Of a DNA stretch of 64,000 nucleotides, positions 36,014 through 46,240 are shown in pieces. Where the stretch lies: NCBI RefSeq assembly GCF_000020125.1, contig NC_010681.1, forward strand, positions 1,984,001 to 2,048,000, read 5' to 3'. Within the stretch, counting starts at the first letter, position 1. Every line of letters starts with the position of its first letter. The DNA is from Paraburkholderia phytofirmans PsJN (lineage in GTDB: Bacteria > Pseudomonadota > Gammaproteobacteria > Burkholderiales > Burkholderiaceae). The translations under genes and the position numbers were made by a program. The notes beneath the pieces are model-generated. The model worked only from the letters and a program-made list of their open reading frames with translations, searched no databases and had not been told where the DNA came from.

Positions 36014-37062
36014 GGATTCGGGCCCTGATCGAGGAGCGGCGCGGCCTGCACGGCTTGCACGACGGTCTGGCGCGGCGCTTCGGTCACGGTCGTGCCGTCG
36101 CGCTGTTCGAGAATGGTCTGCACGAGATAGCGCGGACGCGCGCGCACCTGCTGATAGATCCGGCCGATATATTCGCCGAGCAGGCCGAGCGCAAAGATGA
36201 TCACGCCGAGCAGGAAGAAGGTGATGGCGAACAGCGTGAACACACCTTGCACTTCCGCGCCGATGATGAAGCGCCGGATCAGCAGCAGCACGAACAGCGC
36301 CGCCGAGCCGAGCGACAGGATCACGCCGATGAACGACAGCCATTGCAGCGGCACGACCGAGAAGCCGGTGACGAGGTCGAAGTTCAGGCGGATCAGCGAG
36401 TACAGCGAGTACTTCGATTCGCCGGCAAAACGCTCTTCGTGCGCGACCTCGATTTCCACCGGATTCTGCGCGAAGGTGTAAGCGAGCGCCGGAATAAATG
36501 TGTTGATTTCGCCGCAGCGGTTGATCGTGTCGATGATGTGCCGGCTATACGCGCGCAGCATGCAGCCCTGGTCGGTCATCTTGATGCGGGTGATGCGCTC
36601 GCGCAGCCGGTTCATCGCGCGCGAGGCCTTGCGGCGCCACAGGCTGTCCTGGCGTTGCAGGCGAATCGTGCCGACGTAGTCGTAGCCTTCGCGCATCTTG
36701 TTGACCAGCTTGCCGATTTCTTCCGGCGGATTCTGCAGGTCGGCGTCGAGCGTGATGACGATCTCGCCGCGCGATTGCTCGAAGCCCGCCAGAATCGCCA
36801 TGTGCTGGCCGTAGTTGCCGTTGAGCAGAATCACGCGCGTCGTGTCGGGACGCGCGCGGAACTGTTCGGCGAGCAGGGCGGCGGATTTGTCGCGGCTGCC
36901 GTCGTTGATGAAGATCACTTCATAACCGGTGCCGAGCGCATCGAGCGCCGGATACAGGCGCGCGAATAGCGCGGCCAGACCGGCTTCCTCGTTGTACACC
37001 GGGATGATGACCGACACTTCCGGCGTATCCGACGCTGCAGCGCGATGTTCCGAATAAATCAT
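36010..37062 (-). CDS. arnC: undecaprenyl-phosphate Ara4FN transferase
   Basis: A 350-residue GT2 glycosyltransferase. The catalytic N-terminal domain has SVIIPVYNEEAGL, FINDGSRDKS and the DADLQNPPEE metal motif; two C-terminal membrane helices (about 240-310) follow. It transfers 4-deoxy-4-formamido-L-arabinose from UDP to undecaprenyl phosphate on the cytoplasmic face. It is 6 bp after arnB and overlaps the formyltransferase gene. The last 40 residues are polar and variable. Confidence 0.95.
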   Translation of the reverse strand: MIYSEHRAAASDTPEVSVIIPVYNEEAGLAALFARLYPALDALGTGYEVIFINDGSRDKSAALLAEQFRARPDTTRVILLNGNYGQHMAILAGFEQSRGEIVITLDADLQNPPEEIGKLVNKMREGYDYVGTIRLQRQDSLWRRKASRAMNRLRERITRIKMTDQGCMLRAYSRHIIDTINRCGEINTFIPALAYTFAQNPVEIEVAHEERFAGESKYSLYSLIRLNFDLVTGFSVVPLQWLSFIGVILSLGSAALFVLLLIRRFIIGAEVQGVFTLFAITFFLLGVIIFALGLLGEYIGRIYQQVRARPRYLVQTILEQRDGTTVTEAPRQTVVQAVQAAPLLDQGPNP

Positions 37063-37068
37063 TTCCGC

Positions 37069-38220
37069 TTATTTTCCGTATTGTTCGCAAATTTCATTGA
37101 CCGCGCGGCACACGCGCTCCACGTCGCCTTCGTTCATCAACGTGAAGAGCGGCAGCGTAACGTTGGTCGCACCGAACTTCTCCGCATGCGGGAACATGCC
37201 TTCCTTGAAGCCGCGCGCGCGATACAGCGAGAACAGATGGATCGCCGGGTAGTGCACGCCCGAACCGATGCCGCGTTCTTTCAATTGACCCATGAAGCCG
37301 GCGCGGTCGATCGACAGTTTGTCGAGCGGCAGCGTGATCTGGAACATGTGCCAGTTGCTGTTTTCATAGTCAGCAAACGGCAGGCCGACGCCGAGTTTTG
37401 CCGCCGCGCCGCCTTCGAAACCGGCGAAATACGCGCGCACCAGTTTGCGGCGCTGCGCGAGGAAGCGCGCCAGATGCGGCAGCTGGCCGAGGCCGACGCA
37501 CGCGGCGACATCCGTCAGGTTGTACTTGCCGCCCAGCACGTCGCAGTCCATGCCGTCGAAGCCGGTACGCGTGATGCCCTGTAGGCGGTACTTCTGGGCA
37601 AGGATGGCTTCCTCTTCGTTGTTCAGCACCAGTGCGCCGCCTTCGATCGAGGTCAGGTTCTTGTTCGCGTGGAAGCTGAACGAGACCATGTCGCCCAGCT
37701 TGCCGATGCGCTCGCCTTTCCACGTCGAGCCGAACGCTTGCGCCGCGTCTTCGATCACGCGCAGCTTGTGCGCGCGGGCGATGGCGTAGAGGCGGTCCAT
37801 GTCGACCGGCAGGCCCGACAGATAGACCGGAATCAGCGCTTTGGTGCGCGGCGTGATGGCTTTTTCGAGCAGGTCGAGGTCGATATTGCGCGTGACCGGG
37901 TCGATGTCGGCAAACACCGGCGTCGCGCCGACTTCATAGATCACGTTGCTGGTCGACACCCACGAGGCGGGCGTCGTGATGACTTCGTCGCCTTCGCCCA
38001 CGCCGGCGATACGCAGGCCGATTTCCAGCGTCGCCGTGCCGGAATTGAACGTGCGCACCGGACGCCCGCCGCAGAACTCCGAAAGCGCCGCTTCGAACTT
38101 CTGGTTTTGCGGACCGGTGGTGATCCAGCCGGAGCGCAGCACGTCGGCGACGCCCTGAATCGTTTCCTCATCGATCTCGGGTTTGACAAAGGGCAAGAAC
38201 GGGACTGTTGACTGGGTCAT
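37069..38220 (-). CDS. arnB: UDP-4-amino-4-deoxy-L-arabinose aminotransferase
   Basis: A 383-residue PLP aminotransferase of the DegT/DnrJ/ArnB family. MTQSTVPFLPFVKPEI is a typical start; the PLP Lys187 is in SFHANKNLTSIEGG, with FNSGTATLEIGL (PLP phosphate loop) and IEDAAQAFG. It converts UDP-Ara4O to UDP-Ara4N with glutamate. A 247-bp gap separates it from the small membrane gene upstream, so an internal promoter is possible. Confidence 0.95.
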   Translation of the reverse strand: MTQSTVPFLPFVKPEIDEETIQGVADVLRSGWITTGPQNQKFEAALSEFCGGRPVRTFNSGTATLEIGLRIAGVGEGDEVITTPASWVSTSNVIYEVGATPVFADIDPVTRNIDLDLLEKAITPRTKALIPVYLSGLPVDMDRLYAIARAHKLRVIEDAAQAFGSTWKGERIGKLGDMVSFSFHANKNLTSIEGGALVLNNEEEAILAQKYRLQGITRTGFDGMDCDVLGGKYNLTDVAACVGLGQLPHLARFLAQRRKLVRAYFAGFEGGAAAKLGVGLPFADYENSNWHMFQITLPLDKLSIDRAGFMGQLKERGIGSGVHYPAIHLFSLYRARGFKEGMFPHAEKFGATNVTLPLFTLMNEGDVERVCRAVNEICEQYGK

Positions 38221-38467
38221 GAATGCTTCGCTCGATTGAAGGGGCGCTACCCGAAGGGCGCGCAGGACACCACACACTACGCGCAAAACCCGGGACCGCG
38301 GCGAAAAAGGGCGCAACCGCACAGCATACCGTGGTCAACCTTACGGATTCCTTAGCCGGCCGGGTTCTCCGCTTACGGTATCTTTTGCCGGCTGCATCTT
38401 TCCAGTCGGCGCTGGCGAGAAACAGTAATAAATTGTGTCCGGCACGTCGTTGCCCGGACCGCGGCGC

Positions 38468-38839
38468 CTAGCTGCGCGCCAGCACCACCACGCCGACCAG
38501 GATGATGCCGATGCCGATCAGCTTCTGTATCGACAGCACTTCGCCGAACAGGTACCACGCCGCGAAAGCATTGACGATGTAGCCGAGCGACAGCATCGGA
38601 TAGGCGATCGACACGTCCACCCGCGACAGTCCGATGACCCACACTGCCACGCTGATCACATAACAGGCCAGCCCGCCGATGATCGGCGGCTGGGTTGCCA
38701 GGCGAAAGGCGATGGGCAGGATGTTCGCACGGCTGAATTCGAAGTGTCCAACGGCATTCGTACCGGCTTTGAGCAGCAACTGCGCACCAGCGTTCAACGT
38801 GACGCCAGCAAGAATGCAAAAGAGGGAAATCGGGTTCAT
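38468..38839 (-). CDS. SMR/EamA-type small membrane protein, probable Ara4N-undecaprenol flippase subunit
   Basis: A 123-residue protein with four transmembrane helices over nearly its whole length (MNPISLFCILAGVTLNAGAQ; YVISVAVWVIGLSRVDVSIA; FGEVLSIQKLIGIGIILVG), the SMR/ArnE-ArnF topology. Its place between arnT (25 bp) and arnB supports a role in flipping Ara4N-phosphoundecaprenol. Enterobacteria use an ArnE-ArnF heterodimer; only one such gene is present, so a homodimer or a distant partner would be required. Confidence 0.88.
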   Translation of the reverse strand: MNPISLFCILAGVTLNAGAQLLLKAGTNAVGHFEFSRANILPIAFRLATQPPIIGGLACYVISVAVWVIGLSRVDVSIAYPMLSLGYIVNAFAAWYLFGEVLSIQKLIGIGIILVGVVVLARS

Positions 38840-38864
38840 CGAACGGTTAGATCCTGATATGGGG

Positions 38865-40622
38865 TCATTGTTGTGCTTTTTCTACCGGGGCCGACGCCGG
38901 TGTCGGTGCTTCGGCGACGGGCGCGCCGGGCAAAGCGGGCGTGGCCGGCGGCTTTTCCACCACCACGCGACGCGAGTCGCGGGCGATGATCTGCATCGGC
39001 AGGCCTTCCTTGAGGAGCCGGTCGTAGGTCTGCGGCGGGATCAGAGCAAGCGCGTAACGGTCGGCCTTCCAGCGCTCGACCCAGGCGTCGATGGAGGGAA
39101 TCCATTTCTGCGGCTCGACGGACACGCCGAAGGCCAGTTCGTCAGGATGCTCGACCATGATCATGGTGTGGTCGACATAGAACGGCATCGTGTGGTCGAG
39201 CACGCCGACCGAGTAGAACGGCGTATCCGCCGGCAACTTCGCGATCTCGGTCTTGATGGCCGGCGCGAGCGGCGCGCCGGAGCTCAGGCGGCCGAACACG
39301 TCGTGGCCCGTGCCGGCGATGGTGCCGAGCAGCAGCCACGCCGCGCCGAAGGTGGCGACGGCGCCCAGGCTGCCGGCCCGGCTGCGGCGATTCAGCCACA
39401 ACGCGGCGAGCGTCAGCACGAAGGCGACGGCCAGCGCCGCCAGCACCCACGTGCGGAACTCGGCGTACAGTTCGGCCGGGTTGCGCGAGCTGCCGAAACG
39501 CGACATGAACAGCGCGGCGAACGCGGCGACTACGAGAAAAAGTGCATAACCGGCGAGGTGGCGGCGTAACTGGTCACGCGTGACAAGCGGCAGATACATG
39601 CCGATCAGGAGCGCGATTGGCGGGGCGATCGGCAGCGTGTAGGACAGAAGCTTCGAGTGCGACGCGCTGAAGAACAGGAAGATGAAGACGGTCCACGTCA
39701 GCATCAGCGTGACAGGTGCAAAGCCGTTCGGCTGGCGCGGCAGGCGCCACGCGTGGCGCACGCTCTGCAGCGTGACCGAAAGCCACGGCAGAAAGCCCAC
39801 GATCAGCACCGGCACGAAATAATAGAACGGCCCGGGGCGGTTTTGCTCCGGCGTCAGATAGCGTTTGAATTGCTGAACGATAAAGAAGAAGTTCAGGAAC
39901 TCCGGGTTGCGCTGCTGCACCAGCACGAACCACGGCGTGACGATCGCGAAGAACACGATCAGGCCGCCGATCAGATGCAGGCGCTTCCACACGGCCCAGT
40001 CGCGCGCGATCACGGTGTAAAGCACCAGCACCGCGCCCGGCAGGATCACGCCGACGAGGCCCTTGGACAGCACGGCCAGCGCCATCGAACCCCAGCACAC
40101 CCACATCCAGCCGCGCACGCTGCCGGTCGGCAGGTTGGGGCGCTGCGCAAGCATCAGCGCGCACAGCGTCAGTTCCATCCAGAACGACAGGCCCATGTCG
40201 AGCGTGTTGAAGTGGCCCATCAGGTTCCAGTACGGCGAAGTCGCCAGCACGATTGCCGCGAACACGCCGGTCGCCGTGTTGAACACGCGCGCGCCCGTAA
40301 AGCCGACCAGCAGCACGCCGGCAAAGCCCGTCAGCGCCGTGTAAAGGCGCGCCTGCCATTCGCCGATGCCGAACCACGCGAACGTGAGCGCGTTCGCCCA
40401 GGTTTGCAGCGGCGGCTTTTCGAAATACTTGTAGCCGTTGTAGCGCGGCGTGATCCAGTCGCCGGTGACGAACATCTCGCGCGCCATTTCGGCGTAGCGG
40501 CCTTCGTCGCTAGGCAGCAGATGGCGCCAGCCGAGCGGCACGAACCAGATCACGGCAAGGGCCAGCACCAGCAGCAGAATCGTGGTGCGGTTGAGCGGTA
40601 GCCTCGTCGGCGTATCGTTCAT
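38865..40622 (-). CDS. arnT: lipid A Ara4N transferase (ArnT-type GT39)
   Basis: A 585-residue GT-C glycosyltransferase with about 12 membrane helices. The first periplasmic loop holds the catalytic acids in LLPSDEGRYAEMAREM, followed by PRYNGYKYFEKPPLQTW, both characteristic of ArnT. It moves Ara4N from the undecaprenol carrier to lipid A phosphates on the periplasmic face, giving polymyxin resistance. The ATG at 40622 is preferred over the in-frame TTG at 40631, which is too close to its AAAGG. It is the first gene of the cluster; the last 30 residues are Ala/Pro-rich. Confidence 0.92.
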   Translation of the reverse strand: MNDTPTRLPLNRTTILLLVLALAVIWFVPLGWRHLLPSDEGRYAEMAREMFVTGDWITPRYNGYKYFEKPPLQTWANALTFAWFGIGEWQARLYTALTGFAGVLLVGFTGARVFNTATGVFAAIVLATSPYWNLMGHFNTLDMGLSFWMELTLCALMLAQRPNLPTGSVRGWMWVCWGSMALAVLSKGLVGVILPGAVLVLYTVIARDWAVWKRLHLIGGLIVFFAIVTPWFVLVQQRNPEFLNFFFIVQQFKRYLTPEQNRPGPFYYFVPVLIVGFLPWLSVTLQSVRHAWRLPRQPNGFAPVTLMLTWTVFIFLFFSASHSKLLSYTLPIAPPIALLIGMYLPLVTRDQLRRHLAGYALFLVVAAFAALFMSRFGSSRNPAELYAEFRTWVLAALAVAFVLTLAALWLNRRSRAGSLGAVATFGAAWLLLGTIAGTGHDVFGRLSSGAPLAPAIKTEIAKLPADTPFYSVGVLDHTMPFYVDHTMIMVEHPDELAFGVSVEPQKWIPSIDAWVERWKADRYALALIPPQTYDRLLKEGLPMQIIARDSRRVVVEKPPATPALPGAPVAEAPTPASAPVEKAQQ

Positions 40623-41025
40623 GGATTTCAACCTTTATGGCGACGCCGCGCAGGCGGCGAAGCGGTGTTGTTCGGAAATGGCGACCGGTCTGGCGCGGCT
40701 GTCAGTGAGGCGGCCGGCGGCTTGCTCAGCAGTCGGCCTCAAGCGCACGCGTATCAGACTGTCCGCGCCGTGTTCCAGTTGCCTTACCTCGTGTCGTCGG
40801 CTTCGACGGTGGTGCTGCGGCACCTTCCGTCGACAGATTCCTCTCGGCTCGCGCGGGCGTGCTCAGGCTCCGGTCCAGCAATCGATGGCGCGCAGTGTAC
40901 GTTATCGGCCGTGACGCGGCCAGGGCGCGCAGTTCAGCCGGCGGCGCGAACGCGTCAGATACGAACGCGCAGCGGCCTCGCCGCGCATCGCAAACCGCGC
41001 GCACGTAGCCGGCGCCGGCCCGGCT
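40623..41025. other. gene-free region upstream of arnT
   Basis: About 400 bp without a supported gene. It must hold the arn operon promoter. I saw no PmrA-type direct repeat (CTTAAT) and no clear hairpin. Confidence 0.45.
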
Positions 41026-41400
41026 CTAGGCCTCGATCAGCAGCGCGGCCGCGACCTTGCGGCCCTCGGCCATCAGAATGTTGTACGTACGGCAGGCGGC
41101 TTTGAAGTCCATCGTCTCGACGCCGATGCGCTTCGCGGTGAGCGCGGCCGTCAGCCGCGGATGCGGAAAGCGCAGCCGTTCGCCGCTGCCGAACACGACC
41201 ACTTCGGGCGCGGCGTCGATCAGCATGGCAAAGTGCTCGGCGCTCAACTGCTCGAAAGAGGAGACGGGCCAGGCGATGACCGGTGCGTCCGGCAGCACGA
41301 GAATGCTGCCCGAGTGGCGCACCAGATTGATTTCGACATAGTCGGCGCCGTAGCCGGTCACGGTGTTGAGGGCGCCGCTCGAATCCTGATGTAGTTTCAA
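41026..41400 (-). CDS. Mth938-like domain protein
   Basis: A 124-residue protein of the MTH938/DUF498 family (VTGYGADYVEINLVRHSGSI; VVFGSGERLRFPHPRLTAAL; MDFKAACRTYNILMAEGRKV). Homologues include mitochondrial NDUFAF3-type assembly factors; bacterial function is undefined. The best start is the TTG at 41400 (LKLHQDSSG), where homology begins; residues further upstream in the open frame look random and the next ATG is far away. No signal peptide or membrane segment. Confidence 0.85.
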   Translation of the reverse strand: MKLHQDSSGALNTVTGYGADYVEINLVRHSGSILVLPDAPVIAWPVSSFEQLSAEHFAMLIDAAPEVVVFGSGERLRFPHPRLTAALTAKRIGVETMDFKAACRTYNILMAEGRKVAAALLIEA

Positions 41401-41805
41401 ATTGGTTTTCCGAAGTCGTCGTGAGACATCATGCGTGTGGGCGGCCTGACCGATGCAGCCGGGGCAGGGCGATTCGACGCGAATGGCACACGCGCATTGG
41501 GCAATAGCGGGACAGAAGCGGCCGAAAAGGCTTGCCGTTGCGGTTGGTGCATTGCGGAAGTCGGCCAAAATCCGCTAAATTATAACTTTTTAGCCGCCTC
41601 GCGGCGCCCCTCGCTCATGTGCCGCCACAAGCCGCGCTGAGTTCACGGGTGCGGCCCACCGGCTACCCGCCTGGTTTTGCCCGCTTTCGGCCGCTTTCGT
41701 CGGCATTGTCTGTGTGTTTCCTCTCGCAGCTGTAACCGGTGCAATTGACCGCTCGCGCGCCCGAGGAACGCACGTCTGTTCGCCCCCGCCATCAACCAGG
41801 ATGAA
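41401..41805. other. divergent intergenic region Mth938-like / aminotransferase
   Basis: About 405 bp. An AT-rich segment (CTAAATTATAACTTTTT, 41575-41591) gives a perfect TATAAT on the minus strand (41579-41584), a possible promoter for the Mth938-like gene, and a TATAAC on the plus strand (41581-41586). Neither has a clear -35 partner. Confidence 0.5.
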
Positions 41806-43056
41806 GTGCCCGCCGTGAAACCGATTCTCAAATCCAACAAGTTGTTGAATGTCTGCTATGACATTCGCGGGCCCGTCCTCGAACATGCCAAGCGGCTCGA
41901 AGAAGAGGGCCACCGCATCATCAAGCTGAACATCGGCAATCTCGCGCCGTTCGGCTTCGACGCGCCGGACGAAATCATTCAGGACATGATCCTGAACCTG
42001 CCGGGTTCGTCGGGTTATTCCGATTCCAAAGGTGTGTTCGCCGCGCGCAAGGCGATCATGCATTACACGCAGCAAAAAGGCGTGCACGGCGTCGAGCTGG
42101 ACGACATCTACATCGGCAACGGCGCCTCCGAATTGATCGTGATGGCGCTGCAAGGGCTGCTGAACGACGGCGACGAAGTGCTGCTGCCCGCGCCCGACTA
42201 TCCGCTGTGGACCGCCGGCGTGAGCCTGTCGGGCGGCACGCCGGTGCACTATATCTGCGACGAATCGAATAGCTGGATGCCCGACCTCGACGACATTCGC
42301 GCGAAAATCACGCCGAATACGCGCGCGCTCGTGGTCATCAACCCGAACAATCCCACCGGCGCGCTCTATTCGGACGAGCTGCTGCTCGGCCTGATCGAGA
42401 TTGCCCGCCAGCACGGCCTCGTGATCTTCGCCGACGAGGTCTACGACAAGATCATTTACGACGGCAAGAAGCACACGTCGATGGCGGCGCTCTCCGAAGA
42501 CGTGCTGACCGTCACGTTCAACAGCCTGTCGAAAAGCTACCGTTCGTGCGGTTACCGCGCCGGCTGGATGTTCATCTCGGGCTTGACCGCCGGTGAAAAC
42601 CGCCGTCACGCCAAAGACTACTTCGAAGGGCTCGGCATTCTGGCGTCCATGCGTCTGTGCCCGAACGTGCCGGGCCAGTACGCGATCCAGACCGCGCTCG
42701 GCGGCTACCAGAGCATCAACGACCTGATCGTGCCGACCGGGCGCCTGTACAAACAGCGCGAACTCGCCTATGACATGTTGACGGCGATTCCCGGCGTGAG
42801 CTGCGTGAAGCCCGAAGCGGCGCTGTATATGTTCCCGCGTCTGGACCCGAAGATCTACCCGATCCAGGATGACCAGCAGTTCATCCTCGACCTTCTACTG
42901 GAGGAGCGCGTGCTGCTCGTGCAGGGCACCGGCTTCAATTGGAAAACGCCGGATCACTTCCGCGTCGTGTTCCTGCCGAACGTGGACGATCTCGCGGATT
43001 CCATCAACCGGATCGCGCGCTTCCTCGACGGTTACCGCAAGCGTCACTCCGCCTAG
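41806..43056 (+). CDS. alaA: PLP-dependent aminotransferase, AlaA-type
   Basis: A 416-residue class I aminotransferase. PLP Lys243 is in FNSLSKSYRSCGYRAGW, with NPNNPTGALYS and FADEVYDKI. It closely resembles AlaA (glutamate-pyruvate transaminase; KSNKLLNVCYDIRGPVLEHA). The GTG at 41806 has AGGA just upstream; another GTG at 41815 has no ribosome site. It precedes hom by 98 bp, a usual arrangement in Burkholderia, and may be co-transcribed with hom and thrC. Confidence 0.9.
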   Translation: MPAVKPILKSNKLLNVCYDIRGPVLEHAKRLEEEGHRIIKLNIGNLAPFGFDAPDEIIQDMILNLPGSSGYSDSKGVFAARKAIMHYTQQKGVHGVELDDIYIGNGASELIVMALQGLLNDGDEVLLPAPDYPLWTAGVSLSGGTPVHYICDESNSWMPDLDDIRAKITPNTRALVVINPNNPTGALYSDELLLGLIEIARQHGLVIFADEVYDKIIYDGKKHTSMAALSEDVLTVTFNSLSKSYRSCGYRAGWMFISGLTAGENRRHAKDYFEGLGILASMRLCPNVPGQYAIQTALGGYQSINDLIVPTGRLYKQRELAYDMLTAIPGVSCVKPEAALYMFPRLDPKIYPIQDDQQFILDLLLEERVLLVQGTGFNWKTPDHFRVVFLPNVDDLADSINRIARFLDGYRKRHSA

Positions 43057-43154
43057 CGCACAATAGAGCGTACGACGCGGCTCCCACCGCGTCGCGCCGT
43101 CCGCCGGGCGCCACCCGTTTCCCTTTTAATCATCTACTCGAAAACACACGCTGC

Positions 43155-44486
<1,332 letters not shown>

Positions 44487-44494
44487 GCCGAACT

Positions 44495-45946
44495 ATGAAC
44501 TACCTCTCAACGCGCGGCGCCGGAGCCGGCGAGCGCCACACCTTCTCCGACATCCTGCTGGGCGGTCTCGCGAAAGACGGCGGCCTGTATTTGCCCGCGG
44601 AATATCCGCGTGTCACTGCTGACGAACTGACGCGCTGGCGCACGCTGCCGTACGCGGACCTCGCCTTCGAGATCCTGTCGAAATTCAGCGACGACATTCC
44701 CGCCGACGACCTGCGCGCGCTCACGCGCAAGACGTACACGGCGGCCACGTACTGCAATGTTCGCGACGACGAAAGCGCCGCGCAGATCACGCCGTTGAAG
44801 ACGCTGGGCGTCGAGAACGGCGCGCCGCTGTCGCTGCTGGAACTGTCGAACGGTCCGACGCTCGCGTTCAAGGACATGGCGATGCAGTTGATCGGCAACC
44901 TGTTCGAATACGCGCTCGCGAGACACGGCGAAACGCTGAACATTCTCGGCGCGACCTCGGGCGACACCGGCAGCGCCGCGGAATACGCGATGCGCGGCAA
45001 GCACGGCATCAGCGTGTTCATGCTGTCGCCGCACAAGAAGATGAGCGCGTTCCAGACCGCGCAGATGTACAGCCTGCAGGACCCGAACATCTTCAACATC
45101 GCGGTTGAAGGCGTGTTCGACGACGCGCAGGACATCGTCAAAGCCGTCTCGAACGATCACGCGTTCAAGGCGAAGTACAAGATCGGCACGGTCAACTCGA
45201 TCAACTGGGCGCGCGTGGTGGCGCAGGTCGTGTACTACTTCAAGGGCTACTTCGCGGCCACGAAGTCGAACGACGAGCGCGTGTCGTTCACGGTGCCGTC
45301 GGGCAACTTCGGCAACGTGTGCGCGGGTCACATCGCGCGCATGATGGGCCTGCCGATCGAGAAGCTGGTCGTGGCGACGAACGAAAACGACGTGCTCGAC
45401 GAGTTCTTCCGCACCGGCATTTACCGCGTGCGCAAGGCGGCCGAGACGTATCACACCAGCAGCCCGAGCATGGATATTTCGAAGGCCTCGAACTTCGAGC
45501 GCTTCGTGTTCGATCTGCTCGGCCGCGATCCGGCGCGCGTGCTGCAATTGTTCCGCGACGTCGAAGAGAAGGGCGGCTTCGACCTTGCGGCGAGCGGCGA
45601 TTTCGCGCGCGTGAAGGAGTTCGGTTTCGTGTCCGGTAGCAGCACGCATGACAGCCGCGTGGACACGATCCGCGACGTGTTCGAGCGTTACGACACGATG
45701 ATCGACACGCACACAGCCGACGGCCTGAAGGTGGCGCGCGAACATCTGCAGCCCGGCATTCCGATGATCGTGCTGGAGACGGCGCAACCCATCAAGTTTG
45801 GCGAGACGATCCGCGAAGCGCTGTTGCGCGAGCCGGAGCGGCCGGCGGCGTTCTCGGGCCTGGAGGCGCTGCCGCAGCGTTTCGAAGTGCTGCCGGCGGA
45901 CGTGCAGCGTGTGAAGGACTTCATTGTGGCGAACGCGGGCGCGTAA
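44495..45946 (+). CDS. thrC: threonine synthase
   Basis: A 483-residue PLP enzyme making threonine from O-phosphohomoserine. The PLP Lys126 is in GPTLAFKDMAMQ, and GATSGDTGSAAEYAMRGK is the phosphate loop. Length fits the long (class II-like) ThrC of betaproteobacteria. It follows hom by 8 bp. No thrB homoserine kinase lies in this cluster, so it must be elsewhere. Confidence 0.97.
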   Translation: MNYLSTRGAGAGERHTFSDILLGGLAKDGGLYLPAEYPRVTADELTRWRTLPYADLAFEILSKFSDDIPADDLRALTRKTYTAATYCNVRDDESAAQITPLKTLGVENGAPLSLLELSNGPTLAFKDMAMQLIGNLFEYALARHGETLNILGATSGDTGSAAEYAMRGKHGISVFMLSPHKKMSAFQTAQMYSLQDPNIFNIAVEGVFDDAQDIVKAVSNDHAFKAKYKIGTVNSINWARVVAQVVYYFKGYFAATKSNDERVSFTVPSGNFGNVCAGHIARMMGLPIEKLVVATNENDVLDEFFRTGIYRVRKAAETYHTSSPSMDISKASNFERFVFDLLGRDPARVLQLFRDVEEKGGFDLAASGDFARVKEFGFVSGSSTHDSRVDTIRDVFERYDTMIDTHTADGLKVAREHLQPGIPMIVLETAQPIKFGETIREALLREPERPAAFSGLEALPQRFEVLPADVQRVKDFIVANAGA

Positions 45947-46116
45947 GCCTCGGCTGTCGTTCAGCGTGAGCGGTTCGGCGGCTCACGCCGACTGTCCGAT
46001 GCGCTGCACGCTGTCCATGTGCGTCGCCGGCTTGGCGAGCGGCAAGCGAGGAACATGCGTTCGCTGTTTAGCATGCTCTGCACGAACAGACGCGCACCAT
46101 GTGCTCGGGAAAACGA

Positions 46117-46144
46117 CGCTTGCCGCGGAACCTCGCGGCAAGCG
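46117..46144 (+). terminator. hairpin between thrC and moeA
   Basis: 11-bp perfect stem (46117-46127 with 46134-46144, loop GAACCT). It has no T-tract; it could end the hom-thrC transcript. Confidence 0.45.
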
Positions 46145-46203
46145 CTCAAATCCCAAAAATGTCCGCATAACCCCAGACCGCCCAGGCTATCCGCTTCGAC
46201 CGC

Positions 46204-46209
46204 TACAAT
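46204..46209 (+). promoter_or_regulatory. -10 box of moeA
   Basis: TACAAT at 46204-46209 would start transcription near 46216, 25 nt before the moeA ATG. The -35 is unclear. Confidence 0.5.
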
Positions 46210-46240
46210 ATTCTTTTAACCTGCGGCTTCGAGACCTGAG

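Noticed and set aside
38221..38467. Possible second SMR gene (ArnF) in the gap between the EamA-type gene and arnB
   Set aside because: No open frame with hydrophobic helices on either strand.
40665..41105. 146-codon plus-strand frame upstream of arnT
   Set aside because: Arg/Ser-rich, no ribosome site, overlaps the Mth938-like gene; not credible.
46150..46240. Molybdenum cofactor riboswitch upstream of moeA
   Set aside because: The leader from the TACAAT box is only about 25 nt, too short for a Moco RNA element.
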